Part shown: piece by piece, positions 17,134-28,367 of the stretch
Numbering within the stretch: the first letter of the stretch is position 1
Layout: every line of letters begins with the position of its first letter
From: Rhizobium jaguaris
GTDB lineage: Bacteria; Pseudomonadota; Alphaproteobacteria; Rhizobiales; Rhizobiaceae
DNA: 64,000 bases
Direction: 5' to 3'
Assembly (NCBI RefSeq): GCF_003627755.1
Contig: NZ_CP032695.1
Coordinates: 496,001 to 560,000 of the forward strand
Position numbers and translations under genes: made by a program
The notes under the pieces: model-generated
Told to the model about the DNA's origin: nothing
The model's database searches: none
What the model saw: the letters and a program-made list of their open reading frames with translations, nothing else

Positions 17134-18053
17134 GATGTTTCCTCGCTCTTGTGGGCGGACAGGCGATCGAGAACGGCCTGCGCCGTGTTGGCGTCCGTTA
17201 CAAGGGCATTGATCATGCCTGACCGGGCTGCGCCGATGATGCCGGCCGCCTTGGCTGGCGTTGCGGCGACCGCGATGCACAAGGGAACCTGCCGCAATTG
17301 CTGCGGAGACGCGGCGATCATACGCTCCTCACCATCCCAATGAAGGATTTCGCCGGCCTCAGTCACATAGTGGCGCAGAACATCGCCCGCGGCATGGCTT
17401 AGGGCTTTCTCTCCCGGAAGCGCTGCCGTCGCTTCGGACGGATTTGCAGCGTGTGTCAGACCTACACCAACGATCGCGGCGTCCAGCTTGTCCCAGAGCG
17501 AGGTCACCTGCTGCACGGTGGGATCGGCGAGGAAAGCATCGCGCAGTTCCGATGACGAAATGTAGGGGGCGTGCAGGAAATGCGGGATACCGCCCATTTG
17601 CTCTGCTGCCAGGCGCACGAATTCGTTGATTTGGAAATGCGGCGCTGCCTGCTGCATTCCGCCGTTGAGGGCGGTAGTCACGATGCCGGGCAACCGCGGC
17701 AAGCCCGCAAGCGTAACTTCCCGAACGGCACGTCCCCAGCCGATGCCAAGTGTCGAACCCGATCGCAGGCCCGCTTGTTGGAGCATGGACCCGACCGGCG
17801 GAGCAAGCGCAGCGAGGACATTGGACGACGGGGTGTCGATTACGGCTGCCGTACGCAATTTCAGGCCGTCAACCAGCGCCGCACTCAAATCCTCCGACGG
17901 GGAGAGATCGATCACCTCGATCCGAACGATCCCTGCCGAGCGGGCTTTTTGGAGCAATCGCGAAACCGTAGCCGTTGATAGTCCCAGCTTTTTAGCGATG
18001 TCGACCTGCGACATGTCGGACTCGTAATGCAGCTTTGCAACCATATGCAGCAA
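17130..18053 (-). CDS. SorC-family sugar-binding transcriptional regulator
   Basis: The product has an N-terminal helix-turn-helix (MSQVDIAKKLGLSTATVSRL, residues 14-33) followed by the SorC sugar-phosphate-binding domain, with typical GIGWGRAV and GVGLTHA segments. It would sense a phosphorylated sugar and control the divergent aldolase operon. The start is uncertain: TTG 18053 begins the shown 307 aa, but the frame stays open for about 20 more codons. There a CTG would follow an AAAGGA, and there is no ATG or GTG. It is translationally coupled to the HAD gene. Confidence 0.82.
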   Translation of the reverse strand: MLHMVAKLHYESDMSQVDIAKKLGLSTATVSRLLQKARSAGIVRIEVIDLSPSEDLSAALVDGLKLRTAAVIDTPSSNVLAALAPPVGSMLQQAGLRSGSTLGIGWGRAVREVTLAGLPRLPGIVTTALNGGMQQAAPHFQINEFVRLAAEQMGGIPHFLHAPYISSSELRDAFLADPTVQQVTSLWDKLDAAIVGVGLTHAANPSEATAALPGEKALSHAAGDVLRHYVTEAGEILHWDGEERMIAASPQQLRQVPLCIAVAATPAKAAGIIGAARSGMINALVTDANTAQAVLDRLSAHKSEETS

Positions 18054-18280
18054 GGCACGATTTGTTGCAGCCTCTTGCGACTGAGACGGATTCAGGTTGA
18101 AATTCCTTTCTGCAATGTGTTACATGTGCGGCGTGTGAAGGAGTTATCGCTCAAAACAGCCGATTTCGCAACGATTATGCGGCGCATGAGGGATCTCAAT
18201 GTTCATTGGCCATCCCTTGGGAACCCGGGGTGGGATTGGCCTTCAGCATCTTGTTTCGAGCGCCCTAAAGGGAGGATTAG

Positions 18281-19222
18281 ATGTCCAGATTGACGACAGC
18301 CGAAATGCGAGGTTACCAGCAGATTTGCGGTAATGACGGAGCAATGATGGTTATCGCCTGCGATCAACGCGGCGGCATGCGCAGTTTGCTTGCAAAGGAT
18401 CCGGAGGCGCAAGCAGCTATCTCCGACAAGACGCTCGGCGACACGAAGGCTGACATCGCCAGATTTCTGGCAAGCCAGGCATCCTGTGTGCTGGTCGATC
18501 CGATCTGTGCTGTTCCGGCTTTGGTCGATGACCGCATCATCCAACGTGATACAGCGCTTCTGATCGGCCTGGATGCGTCAGGATGGGATACGTCGCCGGA
18601 AGGATATCGCCTATCCAAGCTGGTTCCCGGCATATCGGCCCGCAGCGTCCGCCAACTCGGCGCCACCGGCGGCAAGATCATGGTCTATCTCCGCTCAGAC
18701 AGGGAAGAGGCGAATACTCACAACATCAAAATCCTGCGCCAGTGCATCGACGACTTTGCACGCGAGGACCTGCTGCTCGTCGTCGAGTTCCTGACCTACA
18801 GATTTGATGACGAAGACGAGGCGGAGTATAAGACAATGCTGCCGTCGCTGGTCATCGGAGGAAGCAGGATTTGCCTGGATTGCGGCGCGAAGGTGCTGAA
18901 GATTCCCTATCCTGGAACTGCCGAGGCCTGCGCGGAAGTCACGAGGCTTGCAGGAGACGTGCCGTGGGCGGTTTTGTCCGCCGGCGTCGACCACTCGACG
19001 TTCCTGAAGCAGGTTGAAGATGCCATGCGCAATGGAGCATCCGGCGTCATCGCAGGCCGGTCACTATGGAAAGACTGCATTTCGCTCGACCGTTCCGTGA
19101 CGAAGGACCGATTGCAGTCGGTGGCGGTTCCGCGGCTTCGCGAAATTCAAGCGGTGATATCAGCCCATTTCAAAGGCGTTAAGTCCGAAGGTATTGACCA
19201 GGGACAGAAAGCAGATGCCTGA
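18281..19222 (+). CDS. LacD/YihT-type class I aldolase
   Basis: The 313-aa enzyme is a DeoC/LacD-type TIM barrel like tagatose-1,6-bisphosphate aldolase (LacD) and sulfofructosephosphate aldolase (YihT). The alignable points are MVIACDQRGGMRSL, SCVLVDPICA, the Schiff-base Lys in VLKIPYPG (about Lys207) and WAVLSAGVDH. It should split a ketose phosphate into two trioses. GGGAGGATTAG precedes the ATG well. Next to a tagatose kinase/GatZ pair and two sugar kinases, tagatose 1,6-bisphosphate is the most economical substrate, but the sequence cannot exclude other 1-phosphoketoses. Confidence 0.82.
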   Translation: MSRLTTAEMRGYQQICGNDGAMMVIACDQRGGMRSLLAKDPEAQAAISDKTLGDTKADIARFLASQASCVLVDPICAVPALVDDRIIQRDTALLIGLDASGWDTSPEGYRLSKLVPGISARSVRQLGATGGKIMVYLRSDREEANTHNIKILRQCIDDFAREDLLLVVEFLTYRFDDEDEAEYKTMLPSLVIGGSRICLDCGAKVLKIPYPGTAEACAEVTRLAGDVPWAVLSAGVDHSTFLKQVEDAMRNGASGVIAGRSLWKDCISLDRSVTKDRLQSVAVPRLREIQAVISAHFKGVKSEGIDQGQKADA

Positions 19223-20627
19223 CATAGCCATTGGCGTGGATATTGGCGGTACGAACATCCGTGCCGCGCTCGTCTCCAGTCGAGGCGAGCTTCTCAGCAA
19301 GCTATCGGAACAAACTCCGACCGATCCCTTGCAGGTTGTCGAGCGCGTCAGGGCAATGGTGACGCAATTCGACGTGGCTGGAATTGACGGGATCGGCGTT
19401 GGCATCCCCGGCCGCGTCGACATCGCAAATCGCACGGTTCTATCCGGCGGCATCCTAAACCTGGCCGGCATTGATTTCGCCGATCGGCTGGAGGCCGGTC
19501 TCGGCAAGAAGATTGTCCTCGATAACGATTGCAGCATGGCGCTCATAGCCGAAATGAGCATCGGTGCTGCCAGGGGTTACCAAAGCGTCGCGATGCTGAC
19601 CATAGGAACAGGTATTGGCGGCGCGGTTGCCAATAACGGCCGAATTTATCACGGCCATATGACGGCCGGGCAGCTCGGCCATATCTCCGTGCTGCAGGAC
19701 GGTCCGTTATGCGCGTGTGGAAGACGTGGCTGCGTGGAGACCTTCAGCTCGGGAACGGCGTTGCGCCGGCATATGAAAGCAGCCGGGCTCCCGGCCGTAT
19801 CCGTTGGTGAGGTGTTTGAAATGGCCTCGCGCGGAAATGCGGCCGCCGGGGCGGTGTTGCAGGCATGGGCGTGCCCTTTGCGTATGGCGCTCGACAACAT
19901 CGCAGCAACGATGGATCCGGAAATCATTGTATTGGGAGGTGGCCTCGGTTCCGACGCGACGCGAGCGCTCGCCGATCTTCCGGCGATAGCACCGTGGTTT
20001 CGGCCAACGATAGTGCCGGCGAAACTCGGAGATGACGCCGGGGTGATTGGGGCGGGCCTTTCGACATTCGCGGGCTCCGACAGCTCTGCCGAAAAGCGCG
20101 TTGTGCTCGTCAACGGCGTGCCGGCATCGGGAAAAAGCCGTCTCGCAAAATTGTTGTCGCAGGGGACCGGATGGCCGGTCCTTTCCCTCGATGGTATCAA
20201 GAACCCCTTCTTGGAGCACATCGGCGGCGTGGACCGGGATTTCAACCGGACATTGGGAAAAGCAAGCTACCAGGCGATCTGGTCGTTTATTCGTGAGGCG
20301 CCGGCCGGATCGACATTCATCGTCGATGCATGGTTTGGGTTTCAGCCAAAAGCCGTGCTCGAAGCCTATATCAAAAATGCTGGTGTCGATCGCGTCGCCG
20401 AGCTTTGGTGCAAGATCCCTGGCGTCATAGCCGGAGAACGATATGCCAGTCGTCTGAAGAACAGGCTGCCAGGCCATCCGGGGGCCGAATATGTTCCGGA
20501 ACTGGTGGCGCTCGCCGATCGCGCAGAACCCATGGGATGTGGTGCAGTGATGACAGTCGATCAGACAAAGGAACCCGACATGGCGAATGTGACGGCCTGG
20601 ATTTCAAAGGTATTTGACCAGGCATGA
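19215..20627 (+). CDS. ROK sugar kinase fused to a P-loop kinase domain
   Basis: This 470-aa protein has two parts. Residues 1-285 are a complete ROK kinase, with IGVDIGGTNIR, DNDCSMALIAE carrying the catalytic Asp, GHISV and the zinc motif CACGRRGCVE. Residues 296-470 are a second P-loop domain with Walker A GVPASGKS (301-308), resembling small AAA_33/zeta-toxin or chloramphenicol-phosphotransferase-like kinases. Typical ROK kinases are about 300 aa, so the tail is an addition. Start ATG 19215 overlaps the aldolase stop by 8 nt; TTG 19194 is less likely. It may carry out two phosphorylations of the same sugar, giving a bisphosphate for the aldolase; that is inference. Confidence 0.8.
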   Translation: MPDIAIGVDIGGTNIRAALVSSRGELLSKLSEQTPTDPLQVVERVRAMVTQFDVAGIDGIGVGIPGRVDIANRTVLSGGILNLAGIDFADRLEAGLGKKIVLDNDCSMALIAEMSIGAARGYQSVAMLTIGTGIGGAVANNGRIYHGHMTAGQLGHISVLQDGPLCACGRRGCVETFSSGTALRRHMKAAGLPAVSVGEVFEMASRGNAAAGAVLQAWACPLRMALDNIAATMDPEIIVLGGGLGSDATRALADLPAIAPWFRPTIVPAKLGDDAGVIGAGLSTFAGSDSSAEKRVVLVNGVPASGKSRLAKLLSQGTGWPVLSLDGIKNPFLEHIGGVDRDFNRTLGKASYQAIWSFIREAPAGSTFIVDAWFGFQPKAVLEAYIKNAGVDRVAELWCKIPGVIAGERYASRLKNRLPGHPGAEYVPELVALADRAEPMGCGAVMTVDQTKEPDMANVTAWISKVFDQA

Positions 20628-20856
20628 AAGTAGCCGCCGTCCCGGCGGACGATAAAGCTTGACCTGACTTCAAACCGCGGCGCGGCACTCCATCGGCGCG
20701 CAGGGTGCGGAGCGTCGGCGATCGCGCTGATTGTCGAGTTATTTCAAATAGATACCGGAAATTCGTTACAGAAAAAAATTACTTGACGGCCCGCTATAAG
20801 CCGCTGATTATCCGTTCTGCCGGACAGGGGAGGTTCGGTTTCAAGAGGAGGAAACT
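20628..20856. other. Intergenic leader of the ribose-type importer
   Basis: This 229-base stretch separates the kinase fusion from the binding protein. It changes from GC-rich to AT-rich before the promoter and holds a strong ribosome site (AGAGGAGGAAACT) at its end. No gene seen. Confidence 0.5.
20783..20811 (+). promoter_or_regulatory. Candidate promoter of the importer operon
   Basis: TTGACG (20783-20788) and GATTAT (20806-20811) are spaced by 17 bases in the AT-rich leader, about 46 bases before the binding-protein start. The separate promoter suggests the high-expression importer genes are transcribed apart from the catabolic genes. Confidence 0.45.
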
Positions 20857-21846
20857 ATGGAGCGTCGCTCATTTCTAAAAGCCACCGCTGTGGCAACACT
20901 TGCCACTGGCGTGTCGGCTGTTGCCGGAAGCGTCAAGGCACAAGACAAGAAATTCACCATCGCCTTGATTCCAGGCCTGACTACAGACGCCTTCTACATC
21001 ACCATGCGCAAGGGTGCCGAAGCGGCTGCCAAGGCCGTAGGTGCGGAGCTTGTGTTCCAAGGGGCGCCTGACTTCAATCCGGTCACGCAGGTTCCGGTTC
21101 TCGACGCTATCATTGCGAAGAAGCCTGATGCGATCCTGATTGCGCCGACCGACAAGGATCAGCTTATCCAGCCCCTGAAGAAGGCTGCGGATGCAGGCAT
21201 TCCGGTCATCACCGTCGATACGTTCATCGGCACGGGTGTCTACCAAACCGGCAAAGGCGATGCCGATTTCCCGCTTTCCTATATTGCCTCGGACAATCTG
21301 CTCGGGGGCGCGATCGCTGCACGCGCGCTTGCAAAGGCCATCGGCGAAAAAGGCAAAGTCTACGTTTCAAACGTGAAGCCCGGTATCTCGACCACTGACC
21401 AGCGCGAGCAGGGTTTCAAGGACGAGATGAAGAAATATCCGAACATCACCGTTCTGGAAACGCAGTACAATGACGATGACGCCAACAAGGCGGCATCCCA
21501 ACTGCAGGCAGTCTATGCCCGCAATTCGGATCTCGATGGCGTTTTCGGAGCCAATCTGTTTTCCGCTCTCGGCGCTGCGAACGGTGTGCAGCAGGCGGGT
21601 CAGACGGGCAAGATCCGCGTCGTCGCCTTCGATGCGCCGACATCGATCGTCGACAACATCAATTCCGGTCTTGTCGATCTTGCGATTGCCCAGCATCCGT
21701 CGGAAATCGGCTATTTCGGCGTGATGGCAGCCTATGCGCATCTGACCGGCAACTCTATTCCGACTGCCATCGGTACCGGCTTTACGGTCATCGACAAGTC
21801 GAATGTCACCGACAAGAACGTCGCGAAATTCATCTACTCCGATTGA
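20857..21846 (+). CDS. Sugar ABC transporter substrate-binding protein, RbsB type
   Basis: The 329-aa protein begins with a twin-arginine-like leader (MERRSFLKATAV, cleavage near KAQ), followed by a type I periplasmic-binding fold (IALIPGLTTDAFYITM, DAILIAPTDKDQL, GVFGANLFSALG). It should capture a monosaccharide in the periplasm. A strong GAGGAGG precedes the ATG. The order binding protein-permease-ATPase, with a single-domain ATPase, resembles the fructose importer FrcBCA of Sinorhizobium more than RbsBCA, so a ketose substrate is plausible. Exact ligand is not shown. Confidence 0.88.
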   Translation: MERRSFLKATAVATLATGVSAVAGSVKAQDKKFTIALIPGLTTDAFYITMRKGAEAAAKAVGAELVFQGAPDFNPVTQVPVLDAIIAKKPDAILIAPTDKDQLIQPLKKAADAGIPVITVDTFIGTGVYQTGKGDADFPLSYIASDNLLGGAIAARALAKAIGEKGKVYVSNVKPGISTTDQREQGFKDEMKKYPNITVLETQYNDDDANKAASQLQAVYARNSDLDGVFGANLFSALGAANGVQQAGQTGKIRVVAFDAPTSIVDNINSGLVDLAIAQHPSEIGYFGVMAAYAHLTGNSIPTAIGTGFTVIDKSNVTDKNVAKFIYSD

Positions 21847-21955
21847 TCGGATGGAGTCTGGCGCCCCGCTCGATGGGCGAGGCGCATCTTTGACCACAGT
21901 AGAGAGAACGAGCGGGGCGACTTCTGTCTGTCCTCGCTCTGGTTCGGGTTGATAC

Positions 21956-23023
21956 ATGACAATCGACAATATTGAGGCCCGCAAAACGGACCAGCAACAT
22001 GTGGCGCCACAGGCAGACCACGGCGATCAGGCAAAGACCATTGTCAACCGCATCGCACAATTGCGTGCGTGGCTTTTCCTTGCCGCGCTGATCGTGATTT
22101 TCGAGATCTGGGCGCGCATCGATTTCGGCGGTACCTTCATCGGCTCATCGTTCAACTGGCAATCGGTTGCGGTTTTTGCCGTTGCGCCGCTCCTGCTTGC
22201 CATCGGCCAGACCTTCGTCATCATATCAGGCGGCATCGACCTTTCGACCGGCTTCATCATGGGTTTCGCGGCGGTCATTGCCGCGCACGTCACCAATATC
22301 GCCGGTCTTTATATGCCGCTGCCGGTGGCAATGCTTCTCGGAATTCTCGTCGCAATGCTTGCCGCCGTCGTGCCCGGTCTCATCAACGGCCTGCTGATTT
22401 CCCGCCTGAAGGTCCCGCCCTTCATCGGCACGCTCGGCATGTTCGGTGTCGCCCGCGGCACCGCATTTCTTCTCGCCGGCGGCACGACGGTGCCCGTCAA
22501 GAATTCCTATTTCGCCGAGCTTGGTAACGGCCGCTTTTACGGCGTGCCCTATCTCGTTATTGTCACCATCGTCTTTGTTATCATCATGCATTACCTGCTG
22601 AGCCAAACACGCTTTGGCCAGCACAATTATGCGATCGGCGCCAACGCACAGGCCGCGCGACGGGCCGGCATCGATATAAGAACCCACCTCCTGCGGCTCT
22701 ACATACTCTCGGCGGTCTGTGCAGGTCTCGGTGGCGCGCTCTATGCCGCCCGCTTCACGGCCGGCGCGGCCCAGGCCGGCGAACCGCTGCTGCTCGATAG
22801 CGTGGCCGCAGTCGTCATCGGCGGTGCCAGCCTGTTCGGCGGTTCGGGCACGATCACGGGCACCATCGCCGGGGCGCTGGTCATCGCCGTCATTCAGTAC
22901 GGCTTGGTTTTCATGAATGTCGAGCCTTTCTGGCAGTTCATCGCCGTCGGCATCGTCATCATCATCTCGGTGCTCATCGATCAGGCACAGCGCCGGTTCA
23001 GCGGAGCAAAACAGGATGAATAG
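21956..23023 (+). CDS. Sugar ABC transporter permease, RbsC/FrcC type
   Basis: The 355-aa membrane protein has about ten hydrophobic helices and the branched RbsC family features: QTFVIISGGIDLSTGFIMGF early and VVIGGASLFGGSGTITGT near the end. The N-terminal ~50 residues are hydrophilic and longer than usual. It forms the membrane channel for the RbsB-type binding protein. It overlaps the ATPase start by 8 nt, so the two are translated together. Confidence 0.88.
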   Translation: MTIDNIEARKTDQQHVAPQADHGDQAKTIVNRIAQLRAWLFLAALIVIFEIWARIDFGGTFIGSSFNWQSVAVFAVAPLLLAIGQTFVIISGGIDLSTGFIMGFAAVIAAHVTNIAGLYMPLPVAMLLGILVAMLAAVVPGLINGLLISRLKVPPFIGTLGMFGVARGTAFLLAGGTTVPVKNSYFAELGNGRFYGVPYLVIVTIVFVIIMHYLLSQTRFGQHNYAIGANAQAARRAGIDIRTHLLRLYILSAVCAGLGGALYAARFTAGAAQAGEPLLLDSVAAVVIGGASLFGGSGTITGTIAGALVIAVIQYGLVFMNVEPFWQFIAVGIVIIISVLIDQAQRRFSGAKQDE

Positions 23024-23762
23024 CGAAATGCCCCTTCTCGAAGTCCGGAATCTGTCGCGGTATTTCGGAGCTGTACGCGCCCTGGACAATTGCTCCATGA
23101 CCGTCCACCCCGGCGAGGTTGTCGCGCTGGCGGGAGACAACGGTGCGGGCAAGACGACGATGATCAAGGCGATCTCCGGCGTTTATCCACCAACGGCGGG
23201 TGAAATCCTGATCGAAGGAAAGCCTGTCACCTTCTCCTCGCCACAGGATGCGCGGGAAAAAGGGATAGAGACGATCTACCAGGATCTTGCACTTGCAGAC
23301 AATCTGACGATCGGCGCCAATATCTTCCTCGGCCGCGAACCCATGAAAAAGCTTTTCGGCTTTCTGCCCGTCCTCGACCGAAAGGCGATGGCAGAGGCGG
23401 CTCGCGAAACGATGGCGCGGCTTGACTTCCACGTGAAAAGGCTCGATGCGCCGGTCAGCAACTTTTCCGGCGGCCAACGTCAGGCGGTCGCCATCGGCCG
23501 CGCGGTCTATTGGAACGCCAGGATCCTGATCATGGACGAGCCGACTGCAGCTCTCGGCGTGCCGGAACAGCGCAAGGTGGTGGCATTGATCAAGTCGCTG
23601 AAGGCGCAAGGTCGTGGCGTGATCTTCATCTCTCACAATCTCCAGGACATTTTCGCGGTGTCGGACCGCATCATCGTCCTTCGCCGTGGCATCGTTGCCG
23701 GAGAGCGCAAGATCAGCGAAACCACGCACGAGGAAATCGTCAAGCTGATGATTGGCGGCTAA
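23016..23762 (+). CDS. Sugar ABC transporter ATP-binding protein, single domain (FrcA-like)
   Basis: The 248-aa ATPase has Walker A GDNGAGKTT, signature FSGGQRQ, Walker B ILIMDEPTAAL and the His switch ISHNLQD. RbsA-type sugar ATPases usually carry two such domains (~500 aa), whereas this has one, like FrcA. Start is ATG 23016, overlapping the permease stop; ATG 23028 is a possible alternative. The frame to 22917 is antisense-like overlap. It energises import by the preceding permease. Confidence 0.86.
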   Translation: MNSEMPLLEVRNLSRYFGAVRALDNCSMTVHPGEVVALAGDNGAGKTTMIKAISGVYPPTAGEILIEGKPVTFSSPQDAREKGIETIYQDLALADNLTIGANIFLGREPMKKLFGFLPVLDRKAMAEAARETMARLDFHVKRLDAPVSNFSGGQRQAVAIGRAVYWNARILIMDEPTAALGVPEQRKVVALIKSLKAQGRGVIFISHNLQDIFAVSDRIIVLRRGIVAGERKISETTHEEIVKLMIGG

Positions 23763-23789
23763 CGGCGTCATCGCGCCGGGGCTGGTTCT

Positions 23790-23870
23790 AGTCCGAATGC
23801 CGGCTGAACGGGCGGCGATGCCACCCGTCCCGCCGACGACCGCCACCCTTGGTGGCTTGAGATCGAGCAT
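23790..23870 (-). pseudogene. Possible remnant of an NAD(P)-binding protein N-terminus
   Basis: Read on the minus strand, this short stretch encodes MLDLKPPRVAVVGGTGGIAA, which looks like the first beta strand and glycine loop of a Rossmann enzyme. Coding resemblance then stops and the frame runs antisense through the ATPase gene. It sits exactly between the importer and the nemA gene, so it may be a leftover from a deletion. Evidence is thin: about 20 residues. Confidence 0.25.
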
Positions 23871-23911
23871 CCTCTTATCGACGCGACGTTATGCCAGCGA
23901 TTTGTTGTGCT

Positions 23912-25000
23912 TTATTGCGCCGCTTCCTTCACGGCCATAGCGTCGGACAGTGCCGGATAATCCGTGTAGCCCTTCGCGTTGCCGCCGAAGAACGTACTCC
24001 GATCGGCCTCGTTCATCGGGGCGTTGGCCTTGAGGCGGTCGATGAAATCCGGGTTTGCGAGGACCATCTGGCCATAGGCCTCCAGATCGGCGAGGCCCGA
24101 TGCGATATCGGTACCGATTTCACCGCGCGGGCGACTGGGCCTGTTCAGAATGAGTGCATGGTGCCACAGCTTGCGAATGTCGGCCAGCAGCGCTTCGTTG
24201 CCAGTGTGCATGACGTGGACATAGGCCAGACCCAGCTTGTCGAGTTCCTCGACGAGATAGCGGTAGAGAGCGGGACCTTCCGCACCCTCGTCGATGCCTC
24301 CAATGGTGGTGCCGGGCGAAAGACGGATGGCGGTGCGGTCTGCACCGATTTCCTCGGCGATCGCGCTGGCCACCTCGATAGCGACGCGCGCCCGGTTCTG
24401 GATCGAGCCGCCATATTCGTCCGTCCGGAGATTGGCGTTGGGGGCGAAGAACTGTTGAACGAGATAGCCGTTTGCCCCGTGGATTTCGACGCCGTCTGCT
24501 CCGGCCTCGATTGCGCGGCGCGCGGCGAAGCGGAAGTCCTGGACGGTCTGGCGGACCTCCTCGGTGGTTAGCGCGCGCGGCGTTGGGATATCCTTCATGC
24601 CCGTGGCGGTGAACATCGGAGCGCCAGGCGCGATGGCGGAGGGGGCGACGCCCTGACGGTGATGCGGCGTGTTGTCGGGATGTGACATGCGCCCGGCATG
24701 CATGAGCTGGATGTAGATGCGGCCGCCCTTGGCGTGGACGGCGGAGGTGACCGCTTTCCAGCCCGCAACATGGGCGTCCGTGTAAATGCCCGGCGTCGTC
24801 AGGTATCCCTGCCCATCATCGGACGGCTGCGTCCCTTCGGTGACGATGAGGCCAACGGTCGCCCGCTGGGAATAATACTCGGCGGCCAGTTCTTCTGGCG
24901 AACCGTCCTGCTCGGCGCGGGAGCGGGTCATGGGTGCCATGACCAGGCGGTTTGAAAGCTGGGCCCGGCCGAGGCGCGTGGGACTGAAGATGTCGCTCAT
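23912..25000 (-). CDS. nemA: Alkene reductase, Old Yellow Enzyme family
   Basis: The 362-aa flavoprotein matches NemA-type ene-reductases. It has the FMN-binding start SPTRLGRAQLSNRLVMAPMT, the IQLMHAGR strand and the active-site HGANGYL with His174 and Asn177. A conserved DEYGGSIQNR follows. It reduces activated alkenes, N-ethylmaleimide-like electrophiles or nitro-esters with NAD(P)H in the cytoplasm. It is divergent from a LysR gene with a palindrome between them, so expression is probably induced through that regulator, as in other nemA systems where a regulator gene is adjacent. Confidence 0.93.
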   Translation of the reverse strand: MSDIFSPTRLGRAQLSNRLVMAPMTRSRAEQDGSPEELAAEYYSQRATVGLIVTEGTQPSDDGQGYLTTPGIYTDAHVAGWKAVTSAVHAKGGRIYIQLMHAGRMSHPDNTPHHRQGVAPSAIAPGAPMFTATGMKDIPTPRALTTEEVRQTVQDFRFAARRAIEAGADGVEIHGANGYLVQQFFAPNANLRTDEYGGSIQNRARVAIEVASAIAEEIGADRTAIRLSPGTTIGGIDEGAEGPALYRYLVEELDKLGLAYVHVMHTGNEALLADIRKLWHHALILNRPSRPRGEIGTDIASGLADLEAYGQMVLANPDFIDRLKANAPMNEADRSTFFGGNAKGYTDYPALSDAMAVKEAAQ

Positions 25001-25071
25001 TTCGAAAATCCTTCTGTGTGTTGAACAGAAACATAATCTTGTCCATCCTGTGGGATAAGCTCACGTGAATG

Positions 25072-25085
25072 GAAATAATTATTTC
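25072..25085. promoter_or_regulatory. Perfect 14-bp palindrome between nemA and LysR genes
   Basis: GAAATAATTATTTC is its own reverse complement. It lies 18 bases before the LysR start and about 72 bases before nemA, the usual place for a LysR binding site. The inverted AT-rich form fits a LysR recognition box, but no experiment supports it. Confidence 0.45.
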
Positions 25086-25102
25086 ACCAATGGAGCAATT
25101 GG

Positions 25103-25978
25103 TTGGATTATCTGAACGACATGGCACTGTTCGTCGAAGTGGTGAAGACGCGCAGTTTCCGCCGTGCGGCCGATGCGCTCGACATGCCAAACTCCACATT
25201 GTCGCGCCGGATCAGCCTACTGGAAGAAGGAATTGGATTGCGGCTCCTGCATCGGACGACCCGCAAGATCGAACTGACGGAAGCCGGGCAGCTCTACTAT
25301 GAGCGATGCAAACGAATCGTGGACGAGGCCCGGCTCGCGCACGAAGAACTCGGCAATATGGTCGCCCAGCCAAGTGGCGTGCTGCGTGTGTCGCTTCCGG
25401 TAGATTTCGCGACGACCTACCTCGCTCCGCTGCTTCCGGAATTCGTAGCGCTCTATCCAGGCATTCGCTTCGACTTGGATTTGACGCCCCGCAATGTCGA
25501 TCTCGTGGCAGAGCCGTTCGATCTAGCCATCAGGATGGGGACGCCAGAGACATCCAATCTCATCGTGCGTGTCATCACGCGTGTGTCTGCGAAGCTATAC
25601 GCGTCGCCCAACTATCTCGAGGCAAACGGAGACCCCGTCCACCCTTCGGAGCTCGAAAGACATGAGTGTCTGACGATGAACACGACGCCCGTCTGGAAGA
25701 TGTTTACGGACATGGAAACCTTCGAGGCGAAGGCTACGAGTCGTTTTAGGGTCAACAGCGTCGCCATGATCCGGCGGCTGGCCGGGTTTGGCATGGGCAT
25801 CGCCTTCCTTCCCGAGCGCGTCGTCGCGGAAGAAGTGGCCAGCGGACAATTGCGAAACATTCTTCCGGATTGGCAGGGATCACCAGGGTCGGTGTATGCG
25901 GTGACGGAGACCCGCTTGCTTCCTGCGAAGGCGCAGAGGTTTATCGAGTTCCTGCGTGAGAAACTGAAAGACAGCTAA
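25103..25978 (+). CDS. LysR-family transcriptional regulator
   Basis: The 291-aa protein has an N-terminal winged helix-turn-helix (FVEVVKTRSFRRAADALDMP...STLSRRISLLEE, residues 10-45) and a LysR co-inducer domain. The likely start is TTG 25103, which has GGAG at 8 bases upstream and gives MDYLNDMALF; the first ATG (25121) would remove six residues. It probably controls the divergent nemA. The family regulates in response to small electrophiles or metabolites. Confidence 0.9.
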   Translation: MDYLNDMALFVEVVKTRSFRRAADALDMPNSTLSRRISLLEEGIGLRLLHRTTRKIELTEAGQLYYERCKRIVDEARLAHEELGNMVAQPSGVLRVSLPVDFATTYLAPLLPEFVALYPGIRFDLDLTPRNVDLVAEPFDLAIRMGTPETSNLIVRVITRVSAKLYASPNYLEANGDPVHPSELERHECLTMNTTPVWKMFTDMETFEAKATSRFRVNSVAMIRRLAGFGMGIAFLPERVVAEEVASGQLRNILPDWQGSPGSVYAVTETRLLPAKAQRFIEFLREKLKDS

Positions 25979-26018
25979 GCGATTGAACGCCCGAGACACT
26001 TCCAGCCGGATGCCGCAA

Positions 26019-28353
<2,335 letters not shown>

Positions 28354-28367
28354 TTCGCCCGCCCCGG

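Noticed and set aside
23842..23856. GCCACC-CTT-GGTGGC hairpin after the importer ATPase
   Set aside because: The stem is perfect but short and no T-run follows, so I did not call it a terminator.
22998..23870. 290-codon minus-strand frame through the ATPase gene
   Set aside because: Only its first ~20 codons resemble a protein; the rest is antisense to the ATPase. I kept just the short stretch as a possible remnant.
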